Below the pieces are notes generated by a model that was given only the letters and a program-made list of their open reading frames with translations, ran no database searches and was not told where the DNA came from. The position numbers and the translations under genes are program-made. A stretch of DNA of 64,000 bases from Angiostrongylus vasorum (taxonomy: Eukaryota; Nematoda; Chromadorea; Rhabditida; Metastrongylidae). The DNA is taken from contig JADANN010000202.1 of NCBI GenBank assembly GCA_018806985.1, positions 1,116,001 through 1,180,000 on the forward strand, written 5' to 3'. This document shows, piece after piece, positions 22,440 through 34,174 of the stretch (position 1 is the first letter of the stretch; every line of letters starts with the position of its first letter).

Positions 22440-22790
22440 ATTTCATTTGAATCCACTCCTCGAATCAGTGATTCACAAAGGTCATCGGGCTCCCACTTTG
22501 GTTCGGCTGCTGTTTGAAGATTTCTGATCCTCTGTATGGATGTCGTGAATGCTGCTCGAGTTGACCCTGCCTATAATCCGGCAAAGACTGCACTTGACCT
22601 TCTCGTGGTCATCATCCCAGAAGCTCTTGTTAATATTTGCGGATCGAAGATTGCTCTATTCAGACAAGTCTGACGTCAGTTTTGCAACCCCGGGGAAACA
22701 GAAGGTTTAGAGATCTGTGGATGAGAGATCGAATCAACGATTGATCCAGTATCTAATGCATCGAATTTCTTACCACTGCGCTTTGGGACA
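22440..22790 (-). repeat. SINE-A, tail-2 form
   Basis: Tail 2 at 22440-22570, body 'ttcagacaagtctgacgtca' at about 22660-22679, box B-like 'gagatcgaatcaacg' at about 22727-22741, and head end 'taccactgcgctttgg'. Confidence 0.65.
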
Positions 22791-23039
22791 AGAATTACGA
22801 GTGAAAAACATGGTTCTTTTGATCACTGCAAGAGCGAATATATAACTTTGAAAACAAGATAAAAGGTTTTAGGATTTGGCTGGAACGTTTTCGATTACCT
22901 GTAATATTATCCAGCCCACAAGTTCTGATTCCTACCTTCAGAACATCTAAGTCAAATCTGATTCTACGAAATGAACGTGCTGGAATATTGGACAGCCGGC
23001 GAGCTTTTGTATCAACGCAGTATTCGAGTCAATAAGAAA

Positions 23040-23315
23040 AGAAATTTGTATACGTGCAGCACAGTAGTTAGAAGCGCTTTGCAGCACACCTCTGGTTCGA
23101 TACAGCGCTCTGAGCTCACGAAGGCTTTCATCCCTCCATGGTTAGCAAGTTAGTGCCAACTTGTTTGCGAGTATAGCAGCATTGACTTTACCTATCAGTG
23201 GGTCACCGTAAGTCACTGTACAAGTCAAATGTGCATTCACTCACCTCCACGATGTCTAAGTCAAATGCACAGCGCATCCCTCAAGGAGTTGGCAACGCCA
23301 AGAGCTTTGCCGTTC
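23040..23315 (+). repeat. SINE-A, tail-1 form, full length
   Basis: Box A-like GCAGCACAGTAGTTAGAAGC (about 23057-23076), box B-like GGTTCGATAC (about 23094-23103), altered body 'tagtgccaacttgtttgcga', and tail 1 'caaatgcacagcgcatccct'. Confidence 0.75.
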
Positions 23316-23319
23316 AGGA

Positions 23320-23845
23320 AAAGTAATAAAGGAGGAAAATAGAAAACATTTTACCTGAAGAAGAAAGTGCAAGATTGCGGTTGGTGTGGAATGAGATATT
23401 CTCTCCTTTAACGAAATTTATTGTTTCCAAGAAGGTTTCCACAAAGAATGTATGAAAAGACAATGTTTGGAGAAACTACTACGTGACATTGCAGTTACTT
23501 GTCGCAAATTCTGTCTTCGAGACAGTTCCCGGCACCGAATATTTACTAGCTTCAAGCAGAATGCTCAAGTTACCAGGCGAAACTTTTTTGATGCCGTTAC
23601 GCAGTGATAACTAAAATTTGCATAATTAAGCCTCCATAGAAATAATGACACAAGAACCACGGTATTCCAACTTCGAAACAAACAAGCGGCAAAGTCTGCT
23701 TCGTAAAAGGATGCTTAGAAGTGAGATAGCAGCATAGTCATAGGATTGCGGAGGAAAGCAAAGTGCATGTATGATATCACCTTTGTCACCTTCAGTCCCG
23801 TGGATCGTCGAGTGACTCGAGGGGGCGCCAGTCAATCTTTCATTC
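23320..23845. other. Intergenic, no feature recognised
   Basis: No exon or named repeat seen. The region ends where the LINE copy's 3' part begins. Confidence 0.3.
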
Positions 23846-23849
23846 TTCC

Positions 23850-26800
23850 CTATCGCGTGCAAGAGTAGCCCAGTGGGTTCTGCTCGCTCTAGGGATTCGT
23901 TGAGCATCATATCATTCTTCCAGGCTTTTCGTTAAGAACTACGAGCATCAAGTCGGTGGTCTTCCTACAATTCATTTGACATCCCGAGAAATGCAGTCAC
24001 TAACGGCTCTTGTCCATCGGTTGTCAGTCAAACGCATTACGTGTCCGGCCCACCTTATCTTCGAGTGTTTGGTATACAGAACGGCATCTTTGATTTTTGA
24101 TCGTTGACGCAGGTCGGAGTTTCGGATCACCTCCCTTACTTGTGTTTCACGGGATACTCGTAGCATCGTCCTTTCGACTGCGCGTTCAATAACACTGACT
24201 GATCATTCATCGTGCTTACGCAGCGACCAGGTTTCTCATGCATACAAGTACCGTTGAGTCAAAAAGGTGGACACGGAGTAGGCTCTTAAAAGCTCCCCAA
24301 GCCGCTCGTTTACTTCTGCTCAACTTCGGAGCTAAGTCTTTTATCCTATTGATTTCCCGATCTGGATAGACATAACTGGAGCATTCGGAGATATTCCTTA
24401 GGTTGGGCGTGAATGGGGTATAGGAAACCAATCCATTCCTCGTGAAGATCGTTTTGGGAAATTTAGTCGAAGACCAATCTTTCAACAGAGTTCATCAAAG
24501 TCGGTAAGCATTCGTTCCGCCTGGCTAATGTTTGATGTTATAAGGACGCTGCCATCAACAAAGCGAAGATGGTGTAATCGCAGACCGTCGATTTTCACTA
24601 CCATATTATCCCATTCCAAATTTCGCATGACGTTCTCGAGGGTGGCGGTGAATATTTTTTGGCGAGATGGTATCGCCTTGCCTAACTCCTCTTTTGACGT
24701 CAATGATAATATCGTCGTAGAATGGTGATACCTTGGTTGTGAAATTTTTTGTACAGCTCACGAAGAATCTTTATGTACTGAGTAGGAACTCCTTGACTAT
24801 CCAGGGCTTCCAAGACTGCTTGTATCTCGACTGAATCAAAGGCCTTTTGTAAATAGATGAAGGTGAGACAGAGCGGTCTTTTACACTCTCGCGATACTTC
24901 AATGAGTCTTGTTATCGAGTGGATATGATCCATTGTACTAAATCCTTTTCGAAACCCTGCTTGCTCACATGGCTGTCCTTCGCCCAGTGTTCTGTCAATC
25001 CTGTTTAGGATGATGACTCGAGTGACGAGTGAAAAGTTTGTAAACGACAGACAGCAAGCAGATTGGGCGATAGTTGCCGATGTCGTAGAAGTCACCCTTC
25101 TTGAACAAGAGCACGATCTTGCTGGCTTTCCATTGAGTACCTTGAATTCAGATGGGTAACGTGTGAAAAGCCGAGCCAGTGTGTTTACGAGGACTGGCGG
25201 AAGGTTCTTCAGATGTTCAGATCTCATCCTGTCCGAGCCTGGTGTTCTTCGATTTCTCAACAACGGAATAGCATGTCTGATTTCGGAAGGGGGGAACAGG
25301 TGATGAAACATATCCATCCTCTTTTATTCCATATGAGGAAAGGAGGACGTGGCTATTGAAGAGAGCTGAGAAGTATTCCTGAATGATTTTCTCCATTGCC
25401 TTTCTGAACGCTGTAACTGTTCCTTCTGGGCGTCGCAGTGCAGTCACTTGGTCCTTTAATTGGCGAACCTTCGTGGGCTTTGTTAACGCTTTTCCCAGCT
25501 TCCTGCAGCTTTGACCATTACTGATGCTCCTTTCTCTTTAAGATCTGTTTTTACCGCCTGTCTGCATTGTTTTGCAGGTTCCGACGTTAGTTCGCGGTTG
25601 CCTGCAGCTCGTGCGATTCCACGCTGGCGTATCAGCTCGTGTTTCTGCAGACAGACGTCTCTTGATAACTTTCAAACTCTTCGCTTTCATAGCACTAACG
25701 TGAAGATGTTGACTGAGCTGATCGTATTCCTCGTCGATGTTATCGAGAACGGCATCTTCCCAACAGCCGACTAATGAATTGAATAAGTCCCAGTTTGTGG
25801 TGGTTCTGGGACTTCGGTTTTTGAATTTAGCGGCTTTTTTCTCATTTCCGCGAGAAATAGAATTTTGCACGAAGACGAGCAGACGGGTACGGCTTGCGGA
25901 ATTGCGAATTATTATGAACGGTCTTGGTCGTCATGATAAATTCAGAGAGCCGCTCACCCTGTTCGTTTCATTCTAATCTGTTGGTTCCAATGTTACGTTC
26001 TTCAGACGTTCTTCTTGGTCCAATCCTGGCGTTAAATTCTACAGTGATGACCTTGAAGAATGTGTGGTCTTCTCTGTAGAACTTCTCCTAGTCCATATAG
26101 AACGCTTCAACTCCTTCTTAGTCATATGATATCGGGGCGTAAACGACGAAGATTGTCAAAGCCTGTATTGACCCACATATTTTTTAATCGTAAACGTCCG
26201 ATTCGGGTATTTAGTTGTGCGAATGAATAGATGTTTTATTGACAAACTCGTGTTGACGAGAACGCCGACGCTGCCTACTCGTTTACTGTCACGTGTTCCG
26301 AGGAACAGTTGTTCTCCGATGTCATAGACGGCGTTGAATTTATGGCATCGTGCCGACACGGCCAGACCGATGATGTCGTGCCTTAACTTCTTGCTTGCAT
26401 GATCAAGTCTTCTATCGAGGATTCGTATACAAGTGTGCGTACATGGTAGGTACAAAACGCCACCTTAGTTCTCAGCGATTTAGGCACCTTAGAATGGCTC
26501 TGGGATTTTAGCAGCCTCTCCGTACTTGTCCTACCCAACGCTGCAGAATCGGGAGCTATTTGGGGGGTCAGGGAAATAAGGTCCGTTTCTTTTACTGTGT
26601 TTAGCTTTTTGATACCTACGTTTAGATTGCTGGGCTCTGAACGTGGGGGCTGGGTATACTTACGGGTTGCTTGCCAGTCTCTCCCGGAGGGGACCTGGAG
26701 CTTATTTGTTGGAGGCGATTCCTAACCGCCTCCCACATACTTCCGTCACTTGATTGCAGGCTTTTGGCCAAATTGACTCTTAGAATACAATCCGCATAAG

Positions 26801-26960
26801 CAGAACGCACCCACTCACGCATGCATGAATACGCCTAGCAAATACAGAAAGTATGTGCCAAATCGGCGCAGCAGAAGCAGGGGAGTCCATCCCCTAGATT
26901 AACTGCGTGTCAGGGAAGCAAATGTCGCTTTTGGTCCGCGTTAACCCCCTATCCGCCACC
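23850..26960 (-). mobile_element. LINE copy 2, nearly full length, inactivated
   Basis: In minus-strand order: a 5' region (26950-26630), an apurinic-type endonuclease remnant (26455-26156, IIGLAVSARCHKFNAVYDIG and GSVGVLVNTSLS), a linker (25870-25538, NWDLFNSLVGCWEDAVLDNI), and the reverse transcriptase (25317-24700: PPSEIRHAIPLLRNRRTPGS, EQAGFRKGFSTMDHIHSITR, FIYLQKAFDSVE where LT[F]IDLKKAFDSV is usual for the family). The second half of RT follows (24703-24482, LHHLRFVDGSVLI, where the catalytic FADD has become FVDG). The 3' part at 24166-23972 reads SKIRWAGHVMRLTDNRWTRA. Frameshifts, stops and the lost aspartates show it is dead. The 3' end shows no poly(A). Confidence 0.9.
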
Positions 26961-27059
26961 TGGGGACACGCCACATAGCCTCGCGACTAATCGGCTCGAG
27001 ATCCCTTATATGAGCGAGATCCGAGGATGTACGGTATAGAAAATAGTGCTGAAAAGGAT

Positions 27060-27345
27060 AAAGGATAAGGCTGTCGGCGTTGATCAATCCCTGAGGGATG
27101 CGCCATGCATTCGACTTCATTAAGTATCGTTGTAGGTGATTGAATGCATATCTTGCCTTTACAATGACTCGCGGTGGCCTACCAATGTATCGAACCAGTG
27201 CTGGTATCCTCCCAGACAAGTCTGGTACCAATTTGCTGACCCCGGAGGGATGGAGGGGTTGGTGGGCCATAGGGCGCGGGGGATCGATTGCACGTGTTTG
27301 TCGCAGTGGCGTCTCCAACCACTGCGCCACACGCGCCTTAGAAGA
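27060..27345 (-). repeat. SINE-A, tail-1 form, best-preserved body
   Basis: Minus-strand head GTGTGGCGCAGTGGTTGGAG near 27340, body with 'ggtaccagacttgtctggga' (inverse at 27207-27235), and tail 1 down to about 27065. It sits between LINE copy 2 and an LTR fragment. Confidence 0.85.
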
Positions 27346-27354
27346 TAGTGCAAC

Positions 27355-27745
27355 AAGAGATAATTACATCAAAGGACTCATGTGAGATCATAACACCTGA
27401 CTAATGATGACAATACGATAAGGGTACACACCATATCTAAGCTTGTGATGACATTCCGGTGATATTAACCCATTAAGAAATACATGTAAGTTTGTGACAA
27501 CATTACGAATTGGTTGTCGCAGTAACGATTACATATAAGCTTGTGATAACGTTAACATATGATGACCGCACAATAGGGTTAACATTAGAAGGCACACGAC
27601 ATCAGAATGAGGTTAGTGTAGAATCTCCTGCCATAGAGGTTAACAACTTGGATTATCTACATTGTGTAGCGCAGGAAACAAACAGGAGGGCCATAAGGGC
27701 TCTAACATAGGACACTGACTCACGAGGCCGAATAAATGTCTTATG
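27355..27745 (+). mobile_element. LTR fragment of the BEL/Pao-like element
   Basis: 'catcaaaggactcatgtgag' and 'gatcataacacctgact' at 27368-27405, 'catataagcttgtgataacg' at about 27532-27551 and 'gttaacaacttggattatct' at about 27639-27658 match, inverted, the LTRs at 30750-31340 and 33880-34170. An AATAAA at about 27730 could be the LTR's polyadenylation signal. The first part of the LTR is missing. Confidence 0.65.
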
Positions 27746-27749
27746 GAGA

Positions 27750-29840
27750 GAAAAGGTATTTTGACATAGGTTCAGAATCTCCCCCGAAAACATTCGTCCA
27801 CTATCGGTTCTTCATTGCGCACGTCCAACAGACAAAGGAAGGCGGATCTTCCAAACATCTTTTTCCATTCATGTTGCGGCATGCGTGAAGGCTTTGAACA
27901 AAAGTAACACGGAAAAAGCTCTGATTACACAAAGAGGTTAGCAAAACAAAGACTGTTGATTGAAAGCAACGTTATTCTGACTGAGATGAAAGCATTTTTT
28001 ATCCCGCAAGACTGCTTTATTATATGAGAAACAGTCGATGTTAGCATAACTTTAGGAATCTACGATAATATGAAAAAAAATTTCACTATTCTAAGAATAG
28101 TTGTCACAAGAGATGGGTTGTTATCATATGAACCCTTTAAGGAGGCTTTTCAACTTGAATGATGACGAAAATGTTGAATGATCAGTATGCTTTCTTCCAG
28201 AGCATGAAAAGGGTAATACACCAAAACTCGGTTCATGTGCAGAATATGTTCACATCATCCTTCATCAGTTCCACCGTTCTCTTTTGTTATTGCTTATTAA
28301 ATATTTGGTTCCTTTAAAATTAATGTCGAATTTGTAACTTTATTCTCCTTTATCTTAGCAACATTCTTTTGAATCCTCTACTATTAAATAATATGAAAAT
28401 CGACGATCTCCAGAGCAATTTCCAAAACCGAAATTGCATCAAAAAAAGGTCGTGCTGACCGATTGGTGGTTTGGCATTAATCACCTCCTTAACAGGGGTT
28501 CAAACGATTACGGTGGAGAAGTGCCTCTAGAGGTCGACCAAATGCACTAAAACTTGATGTTCTCCTCTGTGGTGAATAATAAAATGATCAATCCTTCTCC
28601 ACGATAACGCGCAGCCACGCGTCGCGCTACCGACGCACGAGCTAAACGAGTCGGGCTACGAAACTATGCGTCATCGACCATACTTTCTAAGCCTCTCGTA
28701 TGTTGTTTATCACTTCTTTAATATCCCGACAACTTTCTGAGTGAGTAATAGTTCGGAATGCAAACAGAAACCAAAACTGCCTTTAGTGACTTCATCGTCT
28801 CCGGAATTCTAGAATTCTTTGCAACAGGTACGAATAAACTTGCTTTTCATCGGCGAAACTGTGCAACTTCTAATGGTTTTTATTCCACTTGACAAAGTCT
28901 GTTTACAGCTGAGATATGCCACTTTATAAACATTATAGGTTGAAATCCAGTACTAATTTCTAAAAACTTCAGCAACTGTTTACTAGGATACTCAAATAAC
29001 ACGTAATCACATGTTGTGGGGACTTCGATCTCTTGTAACCGTTATCCGTAAAATTGGTCGTCGAACTCATTTACGGCTTTGGCTCCAAGCGCTGTTTTCG
29101 TCTCTCCGCAGTATCTTGAAAACAGTGATTTTCCATGGGGACCTCACAAATGCTTCCTAGAACATCCTTAAGTAGTCACCAAAGGTAGTTTCTAGTCTCT
29201 GTGGAGTGGAAGAGAATTTGATGACTTCTATTCCTCAAGCATGAATAGTTGAAAACTATGGAGAAAAGAAATTCAAGACGAAGGTCTTCAGAAATATCTC
29301 TCAACCATTTCATTCCTCTATCTTTGCCTTTCCTATCTTATTATTCGTGGATAACGGCTACCACTCTTCTAGTATTTTGCAAAAAAAATGTGCTTCTACT
29401 TCTGATTTTTTGCGTGAATTCATTGATAAGAGCTCATTTTAGTAGTTGAATGACACCTCTTCAAAGAGAGCCGCTTAAGCTTCAGTGGAGCTTCTACTGA
29501 ATTAGTAATCCGCAGTCAGCCAAGTGTTTGCTCCATGAAGCCTGAGAGGGTCGTGCTAATGCCACCCTTAATGGATCTGAACGATATTCGCCAACAAGAG
29601 ATTAAGTGGCTTCTTTCGCATTCCCGAAACACTAGTTCACTGTCAAATAGGTTTCCAGATGGAGATGTCGAAGTCCTTCTTATCATGTGAAACCCTATCG
29701 TAGTGAAGTCCGTTTGAGTTATAAACGTCGCTATATATCGCAGCGAGAGTTCCACACCAAGCAGGAAGAGGTGATGAGCTATTGCATTGAAAAGAAGTAA
29801 CAGTACTGTGTTAGTATATTCACCGGAATATGTATTCTTT
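27750..29840. other. 2-kb stretch, nothing recognised
   Basis: AT-rich and without splice-flanked frames. A CpG-richer patch at about 28595-28670 (several GCG/CGC words) stands out but shows no clear frame. Confidence 0.35.
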
Positions 29841-29844
29841 CATT

Positions 29845-30040
29845 AATAAGCTGACACAGATTTGGTGAACAATATTATTCGGCTAACGCTTCGACGTCTT
29901 TGTCTTCCTCAGATCCGACAATCCAAGTCGATCTCCACAGTCGTTCTTACTCTAGATGTGGTTTTCTTTCGTCGTCCCATCGAGTCGGATCTTCTTCAGT
30001 GGAACACCACTTGAATGAGGCAACCACACCCATTGATTCT
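29845..30040 (+). repeat. MITE-A left arm, first of two in tandem
   Basis: 'taataagctgacacagattt', 'cggctaacgcttcgacgtct', then interior block 'catcgagtcggatcttcttc'. Same orientation as 30205-30400. Confidence 0.75.
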
Positions 30041-30204
30041 GTTTTATGCACGACGATTGTTGACAATAGTGATTGTCCGGTGACAATGGTTTTGTTTTTT
30101 TCTAAACAGTCCATCCTGCAGAAGTCGGTATCATTATCAACTAGCACACAGCGGAAAAACATTTCACGAAGTGACTTTCCTTCAACCTCAGCACGTCGAA
30201 TCAA

Positions 30205-30400
30205 CATGTATTCCTTCACTGATAAGCTAAGAAGAGGTTTTGATCGGCTAACGATTCGACGTCATCGTCTTCCTCAAATCTGATGGTCTGAGTCGATGGT
30301 CTACGGTCGTTCGTTCACTCGATGTGTTGTCTTCATTGTGCTATCGAGTCGAATATTCTTCAGTAGAACACCGCTCGAATGAGGCCACCTAATATGGCGA
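30205..30400 (+). repeat. MITE-A left arm, second of two in tandem
   Basis: 'tgataagctaagaagaggtt', 'cggctaacgattcgacgtca', 'gagtcgatggtctacggtcg' and interior 'cgagtcgaatattcttcagt'. Two left arms head-to-tail and no right arm suggest nested insertion or a partial duplication. Confidence 0.75.
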
Positions 30401-30469
30401 TGCTCTTTTAAGCTTCCTCACAGCACAGCAGTTGCTGTTAGCAGTAATTAATTTATAATTAGCTCATAA

Positions 30470-30625
30470 TGTTGCCAATTGTACTGTCTGCACATGGCAT
30501 TTGTTACGTCCCCGATTGCTACGGGTACACTTGAATTCGTGAAGCCTTCGGATGGGCTTGGGCTTGAAATGGATGGTGTGGTCGACTTCATTAGTGCCGG
30601 TGAAGTGCTGGAAGGCACCTAAAAC
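30470..30625. other. Segment open on both strands, possible exon
   Basis: The plus strand reads ATGTLEFVKPSDGLGLEMDG and ends at TAA about 30620. The minus strand is open as well, starts after an acceptor-like CCGTTTTAG (near 30622) and reads FQHFTGTNEVDHTIHFKPKP followed by a basic CTRSNRGRNKC stretch. Codon look favours the minus reading slightly. Unknown family. Confidence 0.25.
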
Positions 30626-30749
30626 GGTCATTTGAATCATATGTCGATTTTTGTGAAAGATAAGGCAAGTTAAAAGAAATCAAATTGACCTCGTCTTCAT
30701 GAGCTTATTTGTTTCCCCAGGATAGACAAAAGGTTTACAATTAGTTACA

Positions 30750-31340
30750 CATGATAGTTGCGTCAAAAAACCGTCACTTCTTGGAATGTTAAGGTGCACA
30801 GGATAGGGTATTTACCTTTTAACATATTAACAATACTGTGCAGTCATTATATGTTAATGTCGTCACAAGCTTATATGCATTTCTTGATAGTTTGGCCTCA
30901 TCGGGATATTATCGTGAGCTTACATGTGGTGTGTAATCCTATCACATTGTCATTGTGAGTCAGGTATTATGATCTTACATGAGTCCTTTGATGTGCCTAC
31001 CTGTTGAGCCATTACTGACGCATTCTACATCATACATGCACATCGTATTGCTTCACCAATCTATGGCAAAGCTACTATCTCGCTTCGAAGAATCCTCTTA
31101 CGAACAAGACTTACCCTCACTTATTGACCACGTTATCACATTGCCACCTCTTCGTTTCGATGTTGGAATATCGTTATTCTTACATCGTTATTGTTGTAAA
31201 GGTTTACTTACCCAAGTTACTCAAGTTTGCCATACCGCTTTGTTATTTCGAAATGGTCCGGCGTGGCTAATTTCTCTTCTACTTGCAGCTAGCGATTATT
31301 TGGTGTCAAGAACTGATTTGATGACCTAATTCCCACAGGA
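30750..31340 (-). repeat. Likely 3' LTR of the BEL/Pao-like element
   Basis: On minus it begins GTGGGAATTAGGTC with CTAGCTGCAAG at about 31290 and continues to the block GTGACGACATTAACATATAA and GTTAATATGTTAAAAGGTA near 30815-30870. Both ends match the other LTR; the middle is longer here. Confidence 0.55.
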
Positions 31341-33879
31341 AACTGCTATATTCTCGAGCACTGGCTGAATCAGCACAGTTTGATGCATCGGTCTAGCTAC
31401 TCAATTGACGATTCACGCAAGACAATCAATCTCAAATTAGGAAAGCAATAAAAGAGACAGCAGTACGTCTACTCGCTATATAAGTGCTTTTTCAATGTCC
31501 TCAAGTAAAGAGGCTTTAATATAAGCTTTTAATTGCTTCTTAACTAATTTGGGAAGTCCTGGTATCGGCCCAAATAGAGCTCTCTTCTAATGAAGTAGAC
31601 GGCATTTCCTATGTCAGTTCGCTAAGGAAAGGAATCGCAAATTCGTCATCGACCATTCAATTTGAAATGAGCAGAGGCTAAACAGCTCTGGAGAAGTGTA
31701 ACGGAGAACCAGATCGTCTTGATCCTAACTTCCCATCAATAGAGAATGCCCGCAACAGAATTAATGCAAACACCGAGGAAACACTTGATCTACTTGGTAG
31801 GGCGACAGCCATCTTTTCAAGTTCTTGAAACTAAAGAGCACATTAAAAGATGCAAAAAACAACGTCCCAAGTAACACAGACTTCGCCTCACCAGTGGGAA
31901 ATTTACCACCCCTGCGTATTCCGAAGTCCATCGGACATTCAGTAATATCATTTACTCGCGCCGGATGAATGAGCTTCAAAAATGACATATCTCTTAGGAG
32001 CTCTTCAGGAAGAAGCAGAAAAAAAATGCGTTAAACAACACCAAATACCCGCTAGTATCTAAGAGAAAAATATGACAATAAACAACTCCTCGTCCGTCTC
32101 TTGTTACACTGCCTACTTACAGCAGAAGCAAAAACCGAACACCTCAAAGGTCACGATTTTTTTCATCATTGTTGTTCATACGGATTTTTGGTTGGTACTG
32201 TATTCTCTGTCATGAAGATTGTGCTCTTTGGCGATGTCGCTTATGGTTACCATCAACTATCAGATAACATAGTTTAGAGGGGATCAATATGCATAATAAT
32301 ATACAGATATATATAATAATATCAATCTCGATGGCAATGTGTTGTTCGGGTTTTGGTTACTATCCAACAGAGAAAACATTTTTGAACATCCGAGCAGGAT
32401 TTGCGTGCGTATACTGTCGCAGTAAGGATCGATCGAGAGTCTAACATTGTTATGATGGAGGAATTTCTTATCTTTTCGGCCGAGGCGAATGCGCTTTAGT
32501 GGTTTTGTGATGTTCTGAATTCTGGTTACTGTAATTTCATGTTGTGTTCCATAAGTATCCCACAATTTTACTGTAATAATTCCACAGATCTTTTTGAGCT
32601 TGTTAAGAGCTCCGAATATGTTGACGAACAATGTTATGGAATCGACATTTTGTAACGGAAGACGTTGAGGCAATTAGTTGGTGATGAATGACAGGTCAGA
32701 TCCCGTATCAAGCGGCAGATCTACTGGTTCCGGTGCCTGAGTGAATGAATTAAAGAATTGTGCTTGTCCTGATAAAATTTAGACCTTCGTTGTATCATCG
32801 TTTCTTGCATAAAGTATCATTGTATCGCTTTGGTGTTTTTTGTTCGGACGTTTCCGAATTGGTTTTTTGATGGCACAATCTTCTCTTTTGGTAGAGTTAA
32901 CTGGCAATTTAGCGGCTATAATTTCTTTACCTTTGTGGCCGATTTCTGTTTGATAAGGCTGATGTTCTTTTGGAGGATTATATCTGCTTACAAATGGAGG
33001 TGTGATGTCCACGTTTACAGCATGCGCGGCAGCAGCTTGCTCTGCATGTCCAAGTTTGCTAGAACTCTGAGTACTGTCTAACCATAGACTCAAACAAATA
33101 TTGTATTGACTATTTACTCTACTGTGTTCTAATCCATGCGCTTTATTCTAGTCCTAGGTGATCCACCATACTATCTTACACACAATATTCTTATGCAACT
33201 ACTCAACAACACTAATGTATTGTAATACCTTGGCATCACAGTGGTCTCATGACCAACGATTGAGTCCTATCGTCGAGCATCTCGAATATGCCAACGTATT
33301 TATCAGCTTTACACGCGCTCTAAAAAATCGAATTGTACATCAGAATACTCCAAGACAACTCCCGCCACTTGGAGAATGCACAACTCATGTCTCATTTATA
33401 GGAAAGTGATTGTGGACTTATCACGAGAAACCCTTTTGATGTTCTCACATCATATGGTAGAGCACAGTTGATAACCTATATAGACTTGATGCAACAGTCT
33501 TAGTTCGAAGTGGGGAGCAAAGCAACTATTTCCTAAATAGTCATCATTCTTCCATTTTATCTAATGTTCTTATAGTGATGACCCCATAAAATGTTCCTCA
33601 TATCAGTTGCCCATGTTGGAGCACGTAAATGTTTTCATCTCATTCTGAGGAACCTTGCTTGCAACAAACAGTCTTTGTCATGCTAACCTCTTTGTGTGAG
33701 CGGAGCTTCTTGTGTGTTATTTCTGTTCAAAGGTTTCGCGCATACCGTAACAAGAATTCATGGAAGAGCCGTCTTCATTTGCCTGATTTGATCACGACCG
33801 ATAAAGAAGCGATAGTTGAAAAATGTTTTCGGGGAAATTCCTAACCATTGCCAAAACACCACTTCCATCAAAGGACCTT

Positions 33880-34170
33880 TAAGTGGCCTCGCCAGTCGCT
33901 ATTCTATTCATCTGGTTATGGTTGTTGTCTTCCTTTTTATCTAATGCAGTACTCCGTGTAGATGATTCAAGTCGTTAACTTTTTATAACACGTGATCACT
34001 GTTATACCTCAACATAGTTCTACTGTCATGTACCTTTTAACACATTAGCCCCACTGCGCTGTCATCAAAAGTCAATATTATCAAAAGCTCACATGTGTTA
34101 CGAAGTCGAGCATTCTTCTTGCAGCTAGTGACTATTCGGCCCTGAGAACTGACCCGAAGACCTAATTTCC
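33880..34170 (-). repeat. Likely 5' LTR of the BEL/Pao-like element
   Basis: On minus it begins GTGGAAATTAGGTC at about 34170, then CTAGCTGCAAG, GCTAATGTGTTAAAAGGTAC and GTTAACGACTTGAATCATCT. Compared with the other LTR it lacks about 250 bases in the middle. Borders are approximate. Confidence 0.5.
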
Positions 34171-34174
34171 ACTA

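Larger units (their letters stand above)
30750..34170 (-). mobile_element. BEL/Pao-type LTR retrotransposon, degenerate
   Basis: The internal part, on minus, shows a gag-like basic segment (33093-32779). The protease follows: LDTGSDLSFIT (about 32712-32680, with the D-T-G catalytic triplet of retropepsins) and then the second protease half at 32673-32284 (GIITVKLWDTYG, SIRTQILLGCSKM, LPSRL). That order and the 'QILLGC' motif fit the protease domain of BEL/Pao elements. A stop separates the two halves. No reverse transcriptase, RNase H or integrase motif is seen between 32280 and 31340, so the element is internally deleted. Flanking direct repeats at about 30750-31340 and 33880-34170 are the likely LTRs. 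It is a genomic relic, not expected to be active. Confidence 0.65.

Noticed and set aside
29947..30283. Overlapping frames on both strands up to 127 codons
   Set aside because: They lie within two tandem MITE-A arms and reflect repeat sequence.
31199..31224. Second SL1-like sequence (GGTTTACTTACCCAAGTT)
   Set aside because: Only about 17 of 22 positions fit, the last four all differ, and it lies inside an LTR.
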